64,000 bases of DNA from Phytophthora quininea (taxonomy: Eukaryota; Oomycota; Peronosporomycetes; Peronosporales; Peronosporaceae): assembly GCA_011947345.1 (NCBI GenBank), contig JAAVTG010000365.1:41859-105858 (forward strand), read 5' to 3'. Below the pieces are notes generated by a model. The model was not told where the DNA came from. It did not search any database and was given only the letters and a program-made list of their open reading frames with translations. The translations under genes were made by a program, and so were the position numbers. Shown here one piece after another: positions 35,013 through 45,065 of this stretch. Numbering within the stretch: position 1 is the stretch's first letter; each line of letters starts with the position of its first letter.

Positions 35013-35093
35013 GTCAGCTGTGGGATTTGAACCCACGCGTTCGAAAACATTACGACCTGAACGTAACCCCTTAGACCACTCGGGCAAACTGAC
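35013..35093 (-). tRNA. tRNA-Leu(CAG) copy 18
   Basis: Body identical by eye. The spacer has the AAGCTG marker of copy 1 and a unique CCATTAGATG substitution. Confidence 0.95.
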
Positions 35094-35782
35094 GGGTTAG
35101 TGCCACACCAACCGCACATAAACAAAAATCGCGCAAAACACACCAACAACCAAACATCACGCCATGCCCGCACACGTGCCGCAGCCGCCGTCCTCGACAG
35201 CCCATGCCGCGCTCGCTACACTTCTGTCACACCAGTGCATCCCCAGTATCCAGCAATATTTCCGCCGCTTCGCCGTCTCATCGCTCACCTGCAGCCGCCA
35301 CGGATGGCCCACGTCGCTACGTCCTAGCGTCACAGCGTCACAGCGTCACAGCGTTCCCGAGCGCAAGCTGACAGGTCTCAGCACGCCCGATACACCTTGC
35401 ATGGGTCTGGCGGCAGTGATAACTTCCGGCCAGTCTGACCTCGTGCTACGGGCCGGTCGTGCTGCGATCGCGTCACGACGGGAACGCGAAATGGTTTGCA
35501 CACGTCCGGACATCGAAGACGCGCGGCGAGCTCGCGCCAACACCCGCCAACACCCGCCTACGCCGCCGCTTGACGGTGCGTGCGTCCATCAGATGGGGAA
35601 GAGAAAGCGTCGCTGCGGCTGCATCGCTGTGGCTTCGGTACAGCTACGCGATCGGTGGTCTGGCCGGGCGAGTGGGTGGTCATGGCGTGCAAGAAACTGG
35701 AGCGACGGCAGCGCGTGCAGAGAGCCGCGGGCAAGCGCTGTAGGGCGTGTTCGGTCGCAGTGGCGGCGCGCAGCAAAGGAAT

Positions 35783-35863
35783 GTCAGCTGTGGGATTTGA
35801 ACCCACGCGTTCGAAAACATTACGACCTGAACGTAACCCCTTAGACCACTCGGGCAAACTGAC
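35783..35863 (-). tRNA. tRNA-Leu(CAG) copy 19
   Basis: Body identical by eye. AAGCTG and GAGCTCGCG are combined as in copy 18, without its substitution. Confidence 0.95.
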
Positions 35864-36551
35864 GGGTTAGTGCCACACCAACCGCACATAAACAAAAATC
35901 GCGCAAAACACACCAACAACCAAACATCACGCCATGCCCGCACACGTGCCGCAGCCGCCGTCCTCGACAGCCCATGCCGCGCTCGCTACACTTCTGTCAC
36001 ACCAGTGCATCCCCAGTATCCAGCAATATTTCCGCCGCTTCGCCGTCTCATCGCTCACCTGCAGCCGCCACGGATGGCCCACGTCGCTACGTCCTAGCGT
36101 CACAGCGTCACAGCGTCACAGCGTTCCCGAGCGCAAGTTGACAGGTCTCAGCACGCCCGATACACCTTGCATGGGTCTGGCGGCAGTGATAACTTCCGGC
36201 CAGTCTGACCTCGTGCTACGGGCCGGTCGTGCTGCGATCGCGTCACGACGGGAACGCGAAATGGTTTGCACACGTCCGGACATCGAAGACGCGCGGCGAC
36301 ACCCGCCAACACCCGCCAACACCCGCCTACGCCGCCGCTTGACGGTGCGTGCGTCCATCAGATGGGGAAGAGAAAGCGTCGCTGCGGCTGCATCGCTGTG
36401 GCTTCGGTACAGCTACGCGATCGGTGGTCTGGCCGGGCGAGTGGGTGGTCATGGCGTGCAAGAAACTGGAGCGACGGCAGCGCGTGCAGAGAGCCGCGGG
36501 CAAGCGCTGTAGGGCGTGTTCGGTCGCAGTGGCGGCGCGCAGCAAAGGAAT

Positions 36552-36632
36552 GTCAGCTGTGGGATTTGAACCCACGCGTTCGAAAACATTACGACCTGAA
36601 CGTAACCCCTTAGACCACTCGGGCAAACTGAC
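36552..36632 (-). tRNA. tRNA-Leu(CAG) copy 20
   Basis: Body identical by eye. Three CACCCGCC repeats return here, as in copies 1, 3 and 4, but with the CGTG variant. Confidence 0.95.
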
Positions 36633-37313
36633 GGGTTAGTGCCACACCAACCGCACATAAACAAAAATCGCGCAAAACACACCAACAACCAAACATCACG
36701 CCATGCCCGCACACGTGCCGCAGCCGCCGTCCTCGACAGCCCATGCCGCGCTCGCTACACTTCTGTCACACCAGTGCATCCCCAGTATCCAGCAATATTT
36801 CCGCCGCTTCGCCGTCTCATCGCTCACCTGCAGCCGCCACGGATGGCCCACGTCCTAGCGTCCTAGCGTCACAGCGTCACAGCGTTCCCAAGCGCAAGTT
36901 GACAGGTCTCAGCACGCCCGATACACCTTGCATGGGTCTGGCGGCAGTGATAACTTCCGGCCAGTCTGACCTCGTGCTACGGGCCGGTCGTGCTGCGATC
37001 GCGTCACGACGGGAACGCGAAATGGTTTGCACACGTCCGGACATCGAAGACGCGCGGCGAGCTCGCGCCAACACCCGCCAACACCCGCCTACGCCGCCGC
37101 TTGACGGTGCGTGCGTCCATCAGATGGGGAAGAGAAAGCGTCGCTGCGGCTGCATCGCTGTGGCTTCGGTACAGCTACGCGATCGGTGGTCTGGCCGGGC
37201 GAGTGGGTGGTCATGGCGTGCAAGAAACTGGAGCGACGGCAGCGCGTGCAGAGAGCCGCGGGCAAGCGCTGTAGGGCGTGTTCGGTCGCAGTGGCGGCGC
37301 GCAGCAAAGGAAT

Positions 37314-37394
37314 GTCAGCTGTGGGATTTGAACCCACGCGTTCGAAAACATTACGACCTGAACGTAACCCCTTAGACCACTCGGGCAAACTGAC
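37314..37394 (-). tRNA. tRNA-Leu(CAG) copy 21 (last)
   Basis: Body identical by eye. The spacer has a duplicated GTCCTAGC and the CCCAAGCGC variant of copy 4. The array ends about 115 bp to the right, after a partial unit. Confidence 0.95.
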
Positions 37395-37736
37395 GGGTTA
37401 GTGCCACACCAACCGCACATAAACAAAAATCGCGCAAAACACACCAACAACCAAACATCACGCCATGCCCGCACACGTGCCGCAGCCGCCGTCCTCAACA
37501 GCCCATGATGGGCGCTTCATCTTAATTGGGTGTAACATATATGCTTAGTGCAATTTCGTATAGTTTTTTGCAATAGTTACTACGTAATTGACATCTGATT
37601 GAAGACTTACCGAGTCGTGTTTGTATAGCATCGCTTTCGTGATTGGCAGGTACTTAGGACAATTATCTGTTTCTTGTATAGGCGTCCCCGTGAGAGTGCA
37701 TGCACCTTGAAGATTTTAGACGATTTTTCAGATGAG

Positions 37737-37862
37737 ACGGCGTACTGAAGATACTGCTGAGACCATCCCAGAAACGATCAGGATGACACTTTCTCTTCTA
37801 ACCTCACCAAACCACACATCCTACACCAGGCAATACCACGCTCAGAATCTTCAGTACGCCGT
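37737..37862. repeat. 16-bp perfect inverted repeat flanking about 94 bp
   Basis: ACGGCGTACTGAAGAT at 37737-37752 recurs as its reverse complement at 37847-37862. Similarity continues imperfectly inward (ACTGCTGAG against TCTGAG). It could be a tiny foldback element or a decayed transposon end. Confidence 0.6.
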
Positions 37863-38130
37863 GGTTTCGTTTCGTTGGCGAAAACTACATGAAAAGTTTG
37901 ATATGATTGGTTGTCTCAATGTTTTGAACGTGGCGATACGAGTCAAACGTGGGCATGTTCATCAGATCTGCGTCACTACTTTCTCTTAAAAGTAGGTGGA
38001 GTGCTTCGTAACTCTCTAGGTACTTGTACAGCACCGCTTAGAAGTTTTTGCCATCCCGTGGGTGCTATAGCTGGTCTGACCAACAAAACTGCAGTGCACG
38101 TTCTGAGGTAAAACATTTCTATAGCTAATG

Positions 38131-38135
38131 AAAAA
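38131..38135 (-). terminator. Pol III terminator of tRNA-Arg copy 1 (T5)
   Basis: On the minus strand five T follow the discriminator base by two nucleotides, as expected for RNA polymerase III. Confidence 0.75.
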
Positions 38136-38136
38136 G

Positions 38137-38207
38137 CGTCCTCGAGGGACTCGAACCCCAATCCCCGCCTTCGGAGGGCGATGCCTTATCCATTAGGCCA
38201 CGCGGAC
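38137..38207 (-). tRNA. tRNA-Arg(CCG) copy 1, T-stem one base short
   Basis: It is identical to copy 2 except for one missing C in the 3' strand of the T stem (GAGTCCCTCG against GAGTCCCCTCG). This leaves four instead of five bases between T loop and acceptor stem. Anticodon loop CTCCGAA gives anticodon CCG. The A box and B box (GGTTCGAGTCC) are present. The acceptor stem has a G-A mismatch at the fifth pair in both copies. The short T stem may impair this copy; a sequence error is the alternative. Confidence 0.88.
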
Positions 38208-38493
38208 ATCTGAATTTAAGCATATCAGTTCAAAGTTCTAGTTATTGGTGCTCTTTCGGACGCCAAACCTGAAAATTATCGGCGTAATCCAACAACAAAG
38301 CAAAAGCATATTATTTCAGTTCGTTGAATTGAAATGTTACTTCATATTAACACTGAACGATTGGAAACTGAATAAAGTGTATTGAATTTAATGATAAGCA
38401 ATACCTACTCTACAGGACGGATAACCACAGTATGAAACGATAGTTTACTGTAGTATCCGATTTATATATAAATATTCCGTAGATGTCTTGATT

Positions 38494-38565
38494 GTCCGCG
38501 TGGCCTAATGGATAAGGCATCGCCCTCCGAAGGCGGGGATTGGGGTTCGAGTCCCCTCGAGGACG
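38494..38565 (+). tRNA. tRNA-Arg(CCG) copy 2
   Basis: The acceptor GTCCGCG pairs with CGAGGAC except for one mismatch. The D arm has GGCCTAATGGATAAGGC. The anticodon stem TCGCC/GGCGG encloses CTCCGAA, and the T arm is GGGG-TTCGAGT-CCCC. No intron, no encoded CCA. It reads CGG codons. It lies about 286 bp from copy 1 in opposite orientation, so the two genes are transcribed divergently. Confidence 0.93.
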
Positions 38566-38569
38566 TTTT
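38566..38569 (+). terminator. Pol III terminator of tRNA-Arg copy 2 (T4)
   Basis: TTTT directly follows the discriminator G. Confidence 0.75.
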
Positions 38570-40748
38570 CCTTTTTGTGGGATGTATGCATTATCTCGAT
38601 TATCCTCCGTATGAATCTGCTGCTCGCCGAACGGCGCCTCTGGTGTCATTTCAGAATTCACTTGCGGACACGGAGGTTGATGGTGCCAGTTGGGAAGACG
38701 CCCAAGCACTACAGAGGAGACACAGAAGAAGAAGCGGCTGGAGATGGAGCGTTGTGAGAGGGACACAAGTATTGAATGCAGTGCCGCTCTACAACAAGCT
38801 GCTGTGAGGGCCAAGGCTGCCCTTGCTGATTCATCTTCTTCATGTCGTTGCGTAGCTGGAGGTGAAACAACGAGAGGAAGACGATGTCGGCGGGATCTGC
38901 CGTTGAGAACTTTTCTGCAGGCAACCAACAACAATGGCGCGATGTGTTAAACTGGTTGGGAGAATTATGAGTTGCTGCCAAAACTTATCCAGATACCGAG
39001 TGTTAACATGTTGCTTTTTGTTGGACAGATGAATCCAAGTTTGGCCCAGATCTCTACGATCCAAGTGCTAGTGTGCTTCGTGGCACCTAATAGCCTCTAA
39101 TATTGTTCTTCTATTTCATGTCAGCACAGTTGTAGAGCAAGATTGAGCTGGAAATCAATTATTATCACATGCATAATGTCCGTCCACGAGCTCGCGAAAT
39201 CCAGTAGAATCTACGCAAGAAGGATCCGCACAATGAGGAGCCACAAGTGGGATTTTCACCGCGAAATTCAACTACTGGCTGCCAGGGTGCTCGCTCCCCA
39301 CAAAAGCGGCTGCTTGCCTACTCATTGGTCATGCACGCAGCGCGGTGCTGTTCCTCATGGAACTTTTGGACCGTGACCTCCTAGTCACATATTTAATCAT
39401 GTCACGCAGGACCTACACTTCACGGACAGCAGCCGCAAGCACGGAAAGATGGGACAGGATTGTTGTTTACTCACATGCAAAGATTCGTTTGCGGGAATAT
39501 CACATCTTGATGGGCGATTCCGGTAGACGATTATTGTGAACATTTTCGAGGTTATTACCCCATCCCCATTCCCGAGCAGTTCGTCAAAATGATTCCTGTA
39601 AGATAGAGTCGGCGATGCAACAACTCCAGCGCTAACACCACAGATGTGTAGTAACGGTGTCGAAATGGCGATTCTGGTGACGGAAAAAGCAGAATATTCA
39701 TGTTGCGCATGACAGCAACAGCACCCGCCGAATTTTCAGCTAGGTTCGCAATCGTCTTTGTTGTCTCTGTACAACTCGACCCTATCTTAAAGAGCCTGTT
39801 GGATAACACGAACGTAAACAAAGTCTTCAATAACAAAAAATAAATATAAATGCCCAACAAGACACCTCAAAACTTAGTTTCCCACTTATCCAGCTTTATT
39901 TGGGAGGTTTTGACGTGAGCGAGTTAAAAAAGAATGATTTTATTGAAGCCAACTACAGATCGAGGATTGCAACCACAAACGAAAGTCATCTGCAAAGGGG
40001 ACGCGACGCTTCGTACTTTCCAGCCGCGTGTTAGCTGGAGGCATCCGTTCATTCGGCCGAATGTGTGTGTTTGATGCTGTATTTGAAGCTTTTGGCTCGT
40101 TGGGTATTTTCTCACCTTCTGTGCTAATTAGTGAGACCGTCCACATGCAAATGACCATAAGTGCAGACCGTGGTCAGCATCGTGCTTACGTGCGCGAGGC
40201 CGATGAAAGCGACTTTAATGAGTATGCCCTGTTTTAAATTGATGAAATGAGTTTGTACGGCTACTGCGCCAGTAAATACACCATATAAAGATGCAATCAT
40301 GTTGGTTTGATTGACCCGAAGTAAAATAAAAACTTACAATGGGCTCTGAATGCTAAGTTATTTGGTTCAAATGCGAGGACTCTATGGGAGACATCGGTCT
40401 GAAGTGTAGAGCGTCTGCACCATCCGAAAGTGTTACCGGAGGAAAAGTAGTCGCTGACAGCAAAATTCTTTTACTGCCTCGGCAATATTTGGAATCAGTT
40501 TAAATACTCTGGATTTTGTTGAAGACATCCCGATCAATGATCAAGCATCTATGGTATGCGACCCAAATTAGTCAACGCGATCACTTTAACGCAACCTGCA
40601 TAACTTGGCTCACAATCATTATGAAATTCGTGACACGCGCATCTGTGACGTGCGCTACAGCGGTTGGTAGAGATAACCTTCGACAGAGCCATCCGTTTGC
40701 TTTCCTGCCAGTGGCTTCTGCTCATTCTGAAGCCAGCTTCGCTTCTTC
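38570..40748. other. Spacer without recognised genes
   Basis: ORFs of 60-100 codons occur on both strands (for example 38690-38950 and 39143-39539) with no domain I recognise. The reading at 39345-39539 (LFLMELLDRDLLVTYLIMSR) looks somewhat protein-like and may be a repeat remnant. No LTR or tRNA seen beyond the Arg pair. Confidence 0.35.
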
Positions 40749-41145
40749 ACCATGAGACGAATTTACACCAGCTAGGAGAAGGCCGATGCTGTCTTGGCGT
40801 CGCGAAAGCAATCTCTAGAAGCTTTTCACGGAGCGTCCAGCTTTCCGACTAGTAATTTGTGATGGCTTAAAGAAGACACTGGTTGGACTGAAAAAGGCAA
40901 CGGGGGCACGTATCAGTTCGACAAGAAGCGTGGCCGGGCTCAGGTGTTGCCGCAAGAGGCCGAGAAAAGCCTTTATGAGTGGATAATCGCTTGACAACTT
41001 GACGGGGTTCCTGTATCCAGAAAAATCGTAATTAGGGATGCTTGTCAAATTTCCAAGATTCTGGGCGACACCAGCATTAGAGATAGCTGATATCGCAGAT
41101 TTCTGGAGCGCTGTCCTGACTTGCTCTTGCGAATTTACAGGTAGT
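40749..41145 (+). pseudogene. pogo-family transposase, DNA-binding N-terminus
   Basis: The plus-strand reading gives EKADAVLASRKQSLEAFHGA as a psq-type helix-turn-helix. It is followed by WLKEDTGWTEKGNGGTYQF and QVLPQEAEKSLYEWIIA. Then LDGVPVSRKIVIRDACQISK precedes YRRFLERCPDLLLRIYR. This is the CENP-B type HTH arrangement of Tc1/mariner-pogo transposases. Two in-frame stops (TGA after EWIIA, TGA after SIRDS) and one near the start show that it is dead. The catalytic DDE part continues about 850 bp downstream, beyond an insertion. Confidence 0.72.
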
Positions 41146-41995
41146 GTCAACAGTACGAAATAAACTCACTGATTTGGACTTGGCTGTGGTGAAGCACTTT
41201 CCCAGAATCTCGGATCAGCGAATGGGAAGCCAACATGAAGGGATCCATACTGGATCCGAAGAGATCCATAGTGGATCCAAGTGATCCAGGACCCCGGGCC
41301 CAGATCTCCACGTGGAACGCCCCAGCCATCGATCTGGCACGACACGAGCCCAAAGAGTGAAGATATCCAGTGCGGTAACATAGATCTGGCGATAAGATAG
41401 ACTTTAGGATAGGATCCAACCATAATTTGCTGAATACAGAGTCGAATTTGCCTTGTACACCACAAGTGCCCTTCTTAGCGCATAAGACCACGGGATCTAC
41501 ATTGGCCCAGTCCAGCTACGTCGGGATCACCGCGGATCAAGCAGCGCTCGGGTGATCTGGATAATATATTGGCCAGATCCACTCGCAGTCTGGATCCACT
41601 AGTACCAAGTGCAGATCCAAGGTCTACTGGAGTTACTACTTGGCCAGGACGACCGATCGACCCTCAACCCCCAACATCACGCTATTGGAAGCGTTCAAGT
41701 ACAGAAAAAGAAGACCACACACCCCTCAAGGCAACCCCCACCTGGATCCAAGATCCAGGCCCCAGATCCAAGTAGATCCAAGCGAATACTGGTCTGGCAA
41801 ATATTCAAGGACGCAGAGTGAAGATTCCCGCGCTGCTCCTGACCTCCCACGTCCCGCCAAGACGTTCGATCTTGACAGATCAAGCATCCTCGAAGCACCT
41901 GAAGAGCAGATCCAGCCCGCCGATGGGTACACAAGGTGAGCACACTTCAGCATCCCCACGGATATCGGAGTACCCCTCCGTTAGTCGGTGTCTGG
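41146..41995. repeat. GGATCC-rich insertion splitting the pogo gene
   Basis: This segment separates the pogo DNA-binding region from its DDE region. It is strikingly rich in GGATCC, AGATCC and TGATCC words (about 41230-41290, 41400-41420, 41515-41640, 41745-41790). No ORF is credible. Size and position suggest an inserted LTR or other non-coding repeat, but I could not identify matching termini or a target duplication. Confidence 0.5.
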
Positions 41996-42690
41996 GCGCA
42001 GTGGAAGCGGATTTTGATAAATCCCGCTACACCACATGGCGATTATATTTTCGTCTCTGGCTAAAGTCGTTATCGAGAACGACATGAACGGGAGACGAAT
42101 GTTCAACACCGATGAGACGGCGCTTGAGAGTTCGGGCAAAATAACGAGAATACTTGTGCTGACGGGGTCGAGGAGTGTATGGCATACGAACGCTACTGCT
42201 AGCTTTAACCTGTCGTTTGTGGCGTGCGCAAGCGCAGCCGGATTGGTCGTGCCGCCGTCTTTCGTTTTGCCGGGACAACGAGTTGACAATGAGGTACTAG
42301 AGAAGCCGCAGTGACAACTACAGATAAAGCGTTCATGACCGCCACACTGTTTGCGAAGTGGCTTCATTTTTTTCGTTGCAGTGCCTACCACCGTGATGCG
42401 GTTGCTTCTTCTACTAATGGATGGATGCTCTTCCCGCTTATCTCCGGATATTTTGATATAGCAAAATCGTACAGCACAACCTACTACTGCTGCCTGTTCA
42501 ACACGTTGGCAAGAGCAAAAAGCGCAAAACGAAGACTGTTGCAGGACGACTACTGACTTAAGAGATGTTAGAGCAAGAAGATGCCCCAATGCCATATCAC
42601 GACAAAAGCAAGACCAAAAGGCGAAGAAGACGATGCAGCCATCCCGTGCTGCGCTGCTGCAGGAGCAGCGGGTGATGTAGCGCTTTGGGC
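41996..42690 (+). pseudogene. pogo-family transposase, DDE domain remnant
   Basis: Readings give AVEADFDKSRYTTWRLYF, then SSLAKVVIENDMNGRRMF and NTDETALE (first catalytic Asp in the xxxDET motif). Further on are FVACASAAGLVVPPSFVLPG, FMTATLFAKWLHFF and LLLLMDGCSSRLSPDIL (second Asp, normally LDGHSSH). This is the order in DDE_1 (PF03184) transposases. Frame changes near 42050, 42310 and 42385 and a TAG after the second Asp break it. A Lys/Arg-rich tail with QEQ follows, as in pogo C-termini. The long minus-strand ORF opposite is a shadow. Confidence 0.75.
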
Positions 42691-42699
42691 TTCTTACCA

Positions 42700-43700
42700 C
42701 TTCCTGGTGTTGTACACGTGATACTCTTAAGTGAGTCAGACGGCTCCGCCCGGACGAGGGATTTATCCGGGGCCGTGACCTGGGGATCCTCCCACACAAG
42801 AGTTCTTCGGGACCCTGTTCGGGACCGGGAACGGGAGGGCCCTAGGCCAGTCAGTACCTTCACCTTGTGTACCCCCTTCGAAAACGGTTGTTTTGATCAG
42901 GGACCGGTCACCGAGTTGTTCAATGAACGCCTCGACCCGGTACGGGTGAGCTGCGGACGGCAGTTGTACACACAACGGTCCGGTACACTGCCTGGGTCCG
43001 GGACCGGGAACACGACACACAGTATACAATCTGTTCTTTCGGACGGAAGACTCCGGGGGCAATGGCCCTAGAAATATGGAATGTGCAAACCCGGGTCGGC
43101 CAGACCGCTGCCGGGACACACAAATATGAAATGCCTAACTCCCTGTGGGAGTGTAGGCAGAAAGAATGGAAATATTACCGGGATAGCCATAAGCACAGCT
43201 CCGGCCCTCTGTGGCCCTGGTCCCAGACGATCGCACTGAAGAGAACACTTGCGCGCTCGAGGGAAAAAGGTAGACTGAATTGGTCGCCCCAGCCTTCGCC
43301 GGGGCGAGTTACGTTCCTATGAAATATACTTGATTTCACTATGGACCCGGCCCGGGGCCCGGGTCCGCTGCCTCCGACGATGTCTCGACGTGGCCCAGGT
43401 GCGTACCTTGATCGACTTGACTTGGGAACACTATGGTTCATCGCACTTGACCTGGACCCAGTATGGTCCGGATGGGAGGCACTTCGGCACATCTCAGGAG
43501 AGAGTGTCACCTCGCGGTGGATTCTTCTGACTTGACTTGGATTGAGTATGGTCCGGGGAGGAGGTCTTGACCTCGAGACGAGACGACTTGCAGCTTGGCC
43601 CCGATGTGGTCCACACCGCTGGCCCGGGTCCCGATGAGACGGGCGCTGACACGGGAGCTCGCAGCACCATGCGACAAGCGTCATCGCCAAGTCGGCGATC
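42700..43700. repeat. GGGACCGG/GGTCC-rich low-complexity block
   Basis: About 1 kb with very frequent CGGGACC, GGGTCC, CCCGGG and TATGGTCCGG words and high GC, ending abruptly near 43700 where AT-rich DNA begins. ORFs on both strands here are rich in Pro, Gly, Arg and Ser and reflect composition. It recalls the palindromic-word richness of the GGATCC block 1 kb upstream, with a different word. Confidence 0.5.
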
Positions 43701-44843
43701 CCGAGTTATATGTGGCGAGGCTCTAGCTTCTTAAAAACTCCTCAGTTTTACGAGGTTTTGTGTATAAAAGGATAGAGAAAATAATCGAACTTTATCGAAA
43801 GAGGCTGTTTTTGTCGGAATAACTTTTTATAACTGGGTCTTAATACTTGAATCAAGGCAAACGTTTGCCTTAAATTGAAAATCTACCGAGATCGATTGCC
43901 TAACTTTAGGCAAGTTGTACGGGCCCCGCTAAGCCTGTAGTTCACTGAGAAAAGCATATTGCAATTATTGAAAAACAGGAGATTTCAACGTATTAGCCGC
44001 ACTCTTTAATGCGCTTTGCCTGTTATAGTGTTGAGAAGTGGACTGTCCATTTTCGCGCCTTATTTGGGCCGCTTATATTAAGATCGAACTCACGCCAGGT
44101 TGACCTAACCCCCAACAGCTGCCATTGATAGGACAATTACAAGGACCAAAAGTTAGTGAGCAATACCGATGCTAATATTGATAGTTGCAGGAACAGTTGC
44201 CCATGTTCGTATAGGTATCTGTTTCTTCTCTCCAATAAGCTATCGCATTACCGTATATTTTTGCCCCTCGCAATATAATGACCGGTTGAGTAAGTGTCTA
44301 TTAAGACATATCCTATTTACGAGTTGTCCTAACTTATAACCCAACATCCGCATACATCTTCTATGAAGAGCACTACATGGCTATAGTATGTCGCTGTACA
44401 CAATATATTATAACGGACACCGGTCATTTTGATGAAAATTTGCCAGAACCGTCATTTTGTGCTAGATTTTAGGACAAAACAATCGTGTATGCCGCACTAA
44501 TCTTCATTTGCTCGCTATTTCTAGAATAAAAAAATGTTTGGGAGACACAAGAACCAAAGGATGTCTGATCAACCATCTACCTGTAAATATTTGGTCTATC
44601 TAGAGACGATGGAGTTAGCGACAACGATGATTCTCTCCTCATCTCGTTTCTTGTCAATCCACTTGTGTAATACGTAGTTCTGAAACATGCTCGCATTGCA
44701 GTCTATGGATGCAGAGATTAGCATAGAAGTAACCGTCACACCTGATCAAGCCGTATAGTGCATTGAATGCTGACTAAATACCGGTAAGTTTTATCAGCTG
44801 CAGGAGCAGGCGAGGATCCAGGGGCACACCAAACGCTTATTTA
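43701..44843. other. AT-rich spacer
   Basis: No ORF above 60 codons, no tRNA and no LTR structure visible. It contrasts sharply in base composition with the block on its left. Confidence 0.45.
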
Positions 44844-45065
44844 GTGTGTAGAGTCGGCCACGAGCGGCAAAATGTTCCTGTCCCAGTACTCATTCAAGAC
44901 TATCAGGGCTGTAGACACCCACGATTAGCTACGAATGCAACGATACAGCGTTCTGTTTTTGGGCTGGTCGACAAGACTTTGGTGAATGCGTTCATCGTTT
45001 ATCACCATCACTTGAACGAAACTACTCACCACCACAGAATATTTTGCTACATGAGCAAAATTTAG
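44844..45065 (+). pseudogene. piggyBac-like transposase remnant
   Basis: The reading contains RQNVPVPVLIQDYQGCRHPR, then RSVFGLVDKTLVNAFIVYHH. The latter matches the segment near the third catalytic region of piggyBac transposases, where LxxGLVDxALVNAFIVY follows the YNxxMGGVDxxDQ motif. Here the GVD...DQ part is degraded. The reading runs on past the stop as NLAIDNVNFGEIEAAAVSVQ. A C-terminal Cys-rich segment may persist near 45250 (WFCVGCSRMVRCSC). It is too short and broken to be active. Confidence 0.55.

Larger units (their letters stand above)
21561..37508 (-). repeat. Tandem array of about 21 tRNA-Leu(CAG) units, about 769 bp each
   Basis: A unit consists of one 81-nt tRNA-Leu gene on the minus strand and about 690 bp of GC-rich spacer. 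Distances between successive tRNAs run from 752 to 771 bp. Three sites account for most of the length variation: an 8-bp repeat (GCGTCACA, 1-4 copies), a CACCCGCCAA-type repeat with several edge variants, and scattered single-base indels. The array starts part-way into a unit, at GTTCCCGAGCGC near 21571, and stops abruptly after CCGTCCTCAACAGCCCATG. Spacers contain no other RNA gene I recognise. Long overlapping ORFs run through each unit, up to about 250 codons, and are not supported as genes. Confidence 0.95.
37509..38136. other. Unique spacer right of the array
   Basis: AT-rich sequence with no convincing gene; the longest ORF is 85 codons. It contains a perfect 16-bp inverted repeat, listed separately. 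Confidence 0.4.

Noticed and set aside
38410..38934. 174-codon minus-strand ORF
   Set aside because: It runs antisense through tRNA-Arg copy 2 and shows no recognisable protein features.
37732..40237. Search for secreted RXLR or CRN effector genes in the small ORFs outside elements
   Set aside because: No ORF combines a signal peptide with an RXLR-EER or LFLAK-type motif.
41981..42799. 272-codon minus-strand ORF
   Set aside because: It lies opposite the pogo DDE remnant, whose plus-strand reading has clear transposase motifs; the minus ORF has none and is Ser/Cys rich like a shadow.
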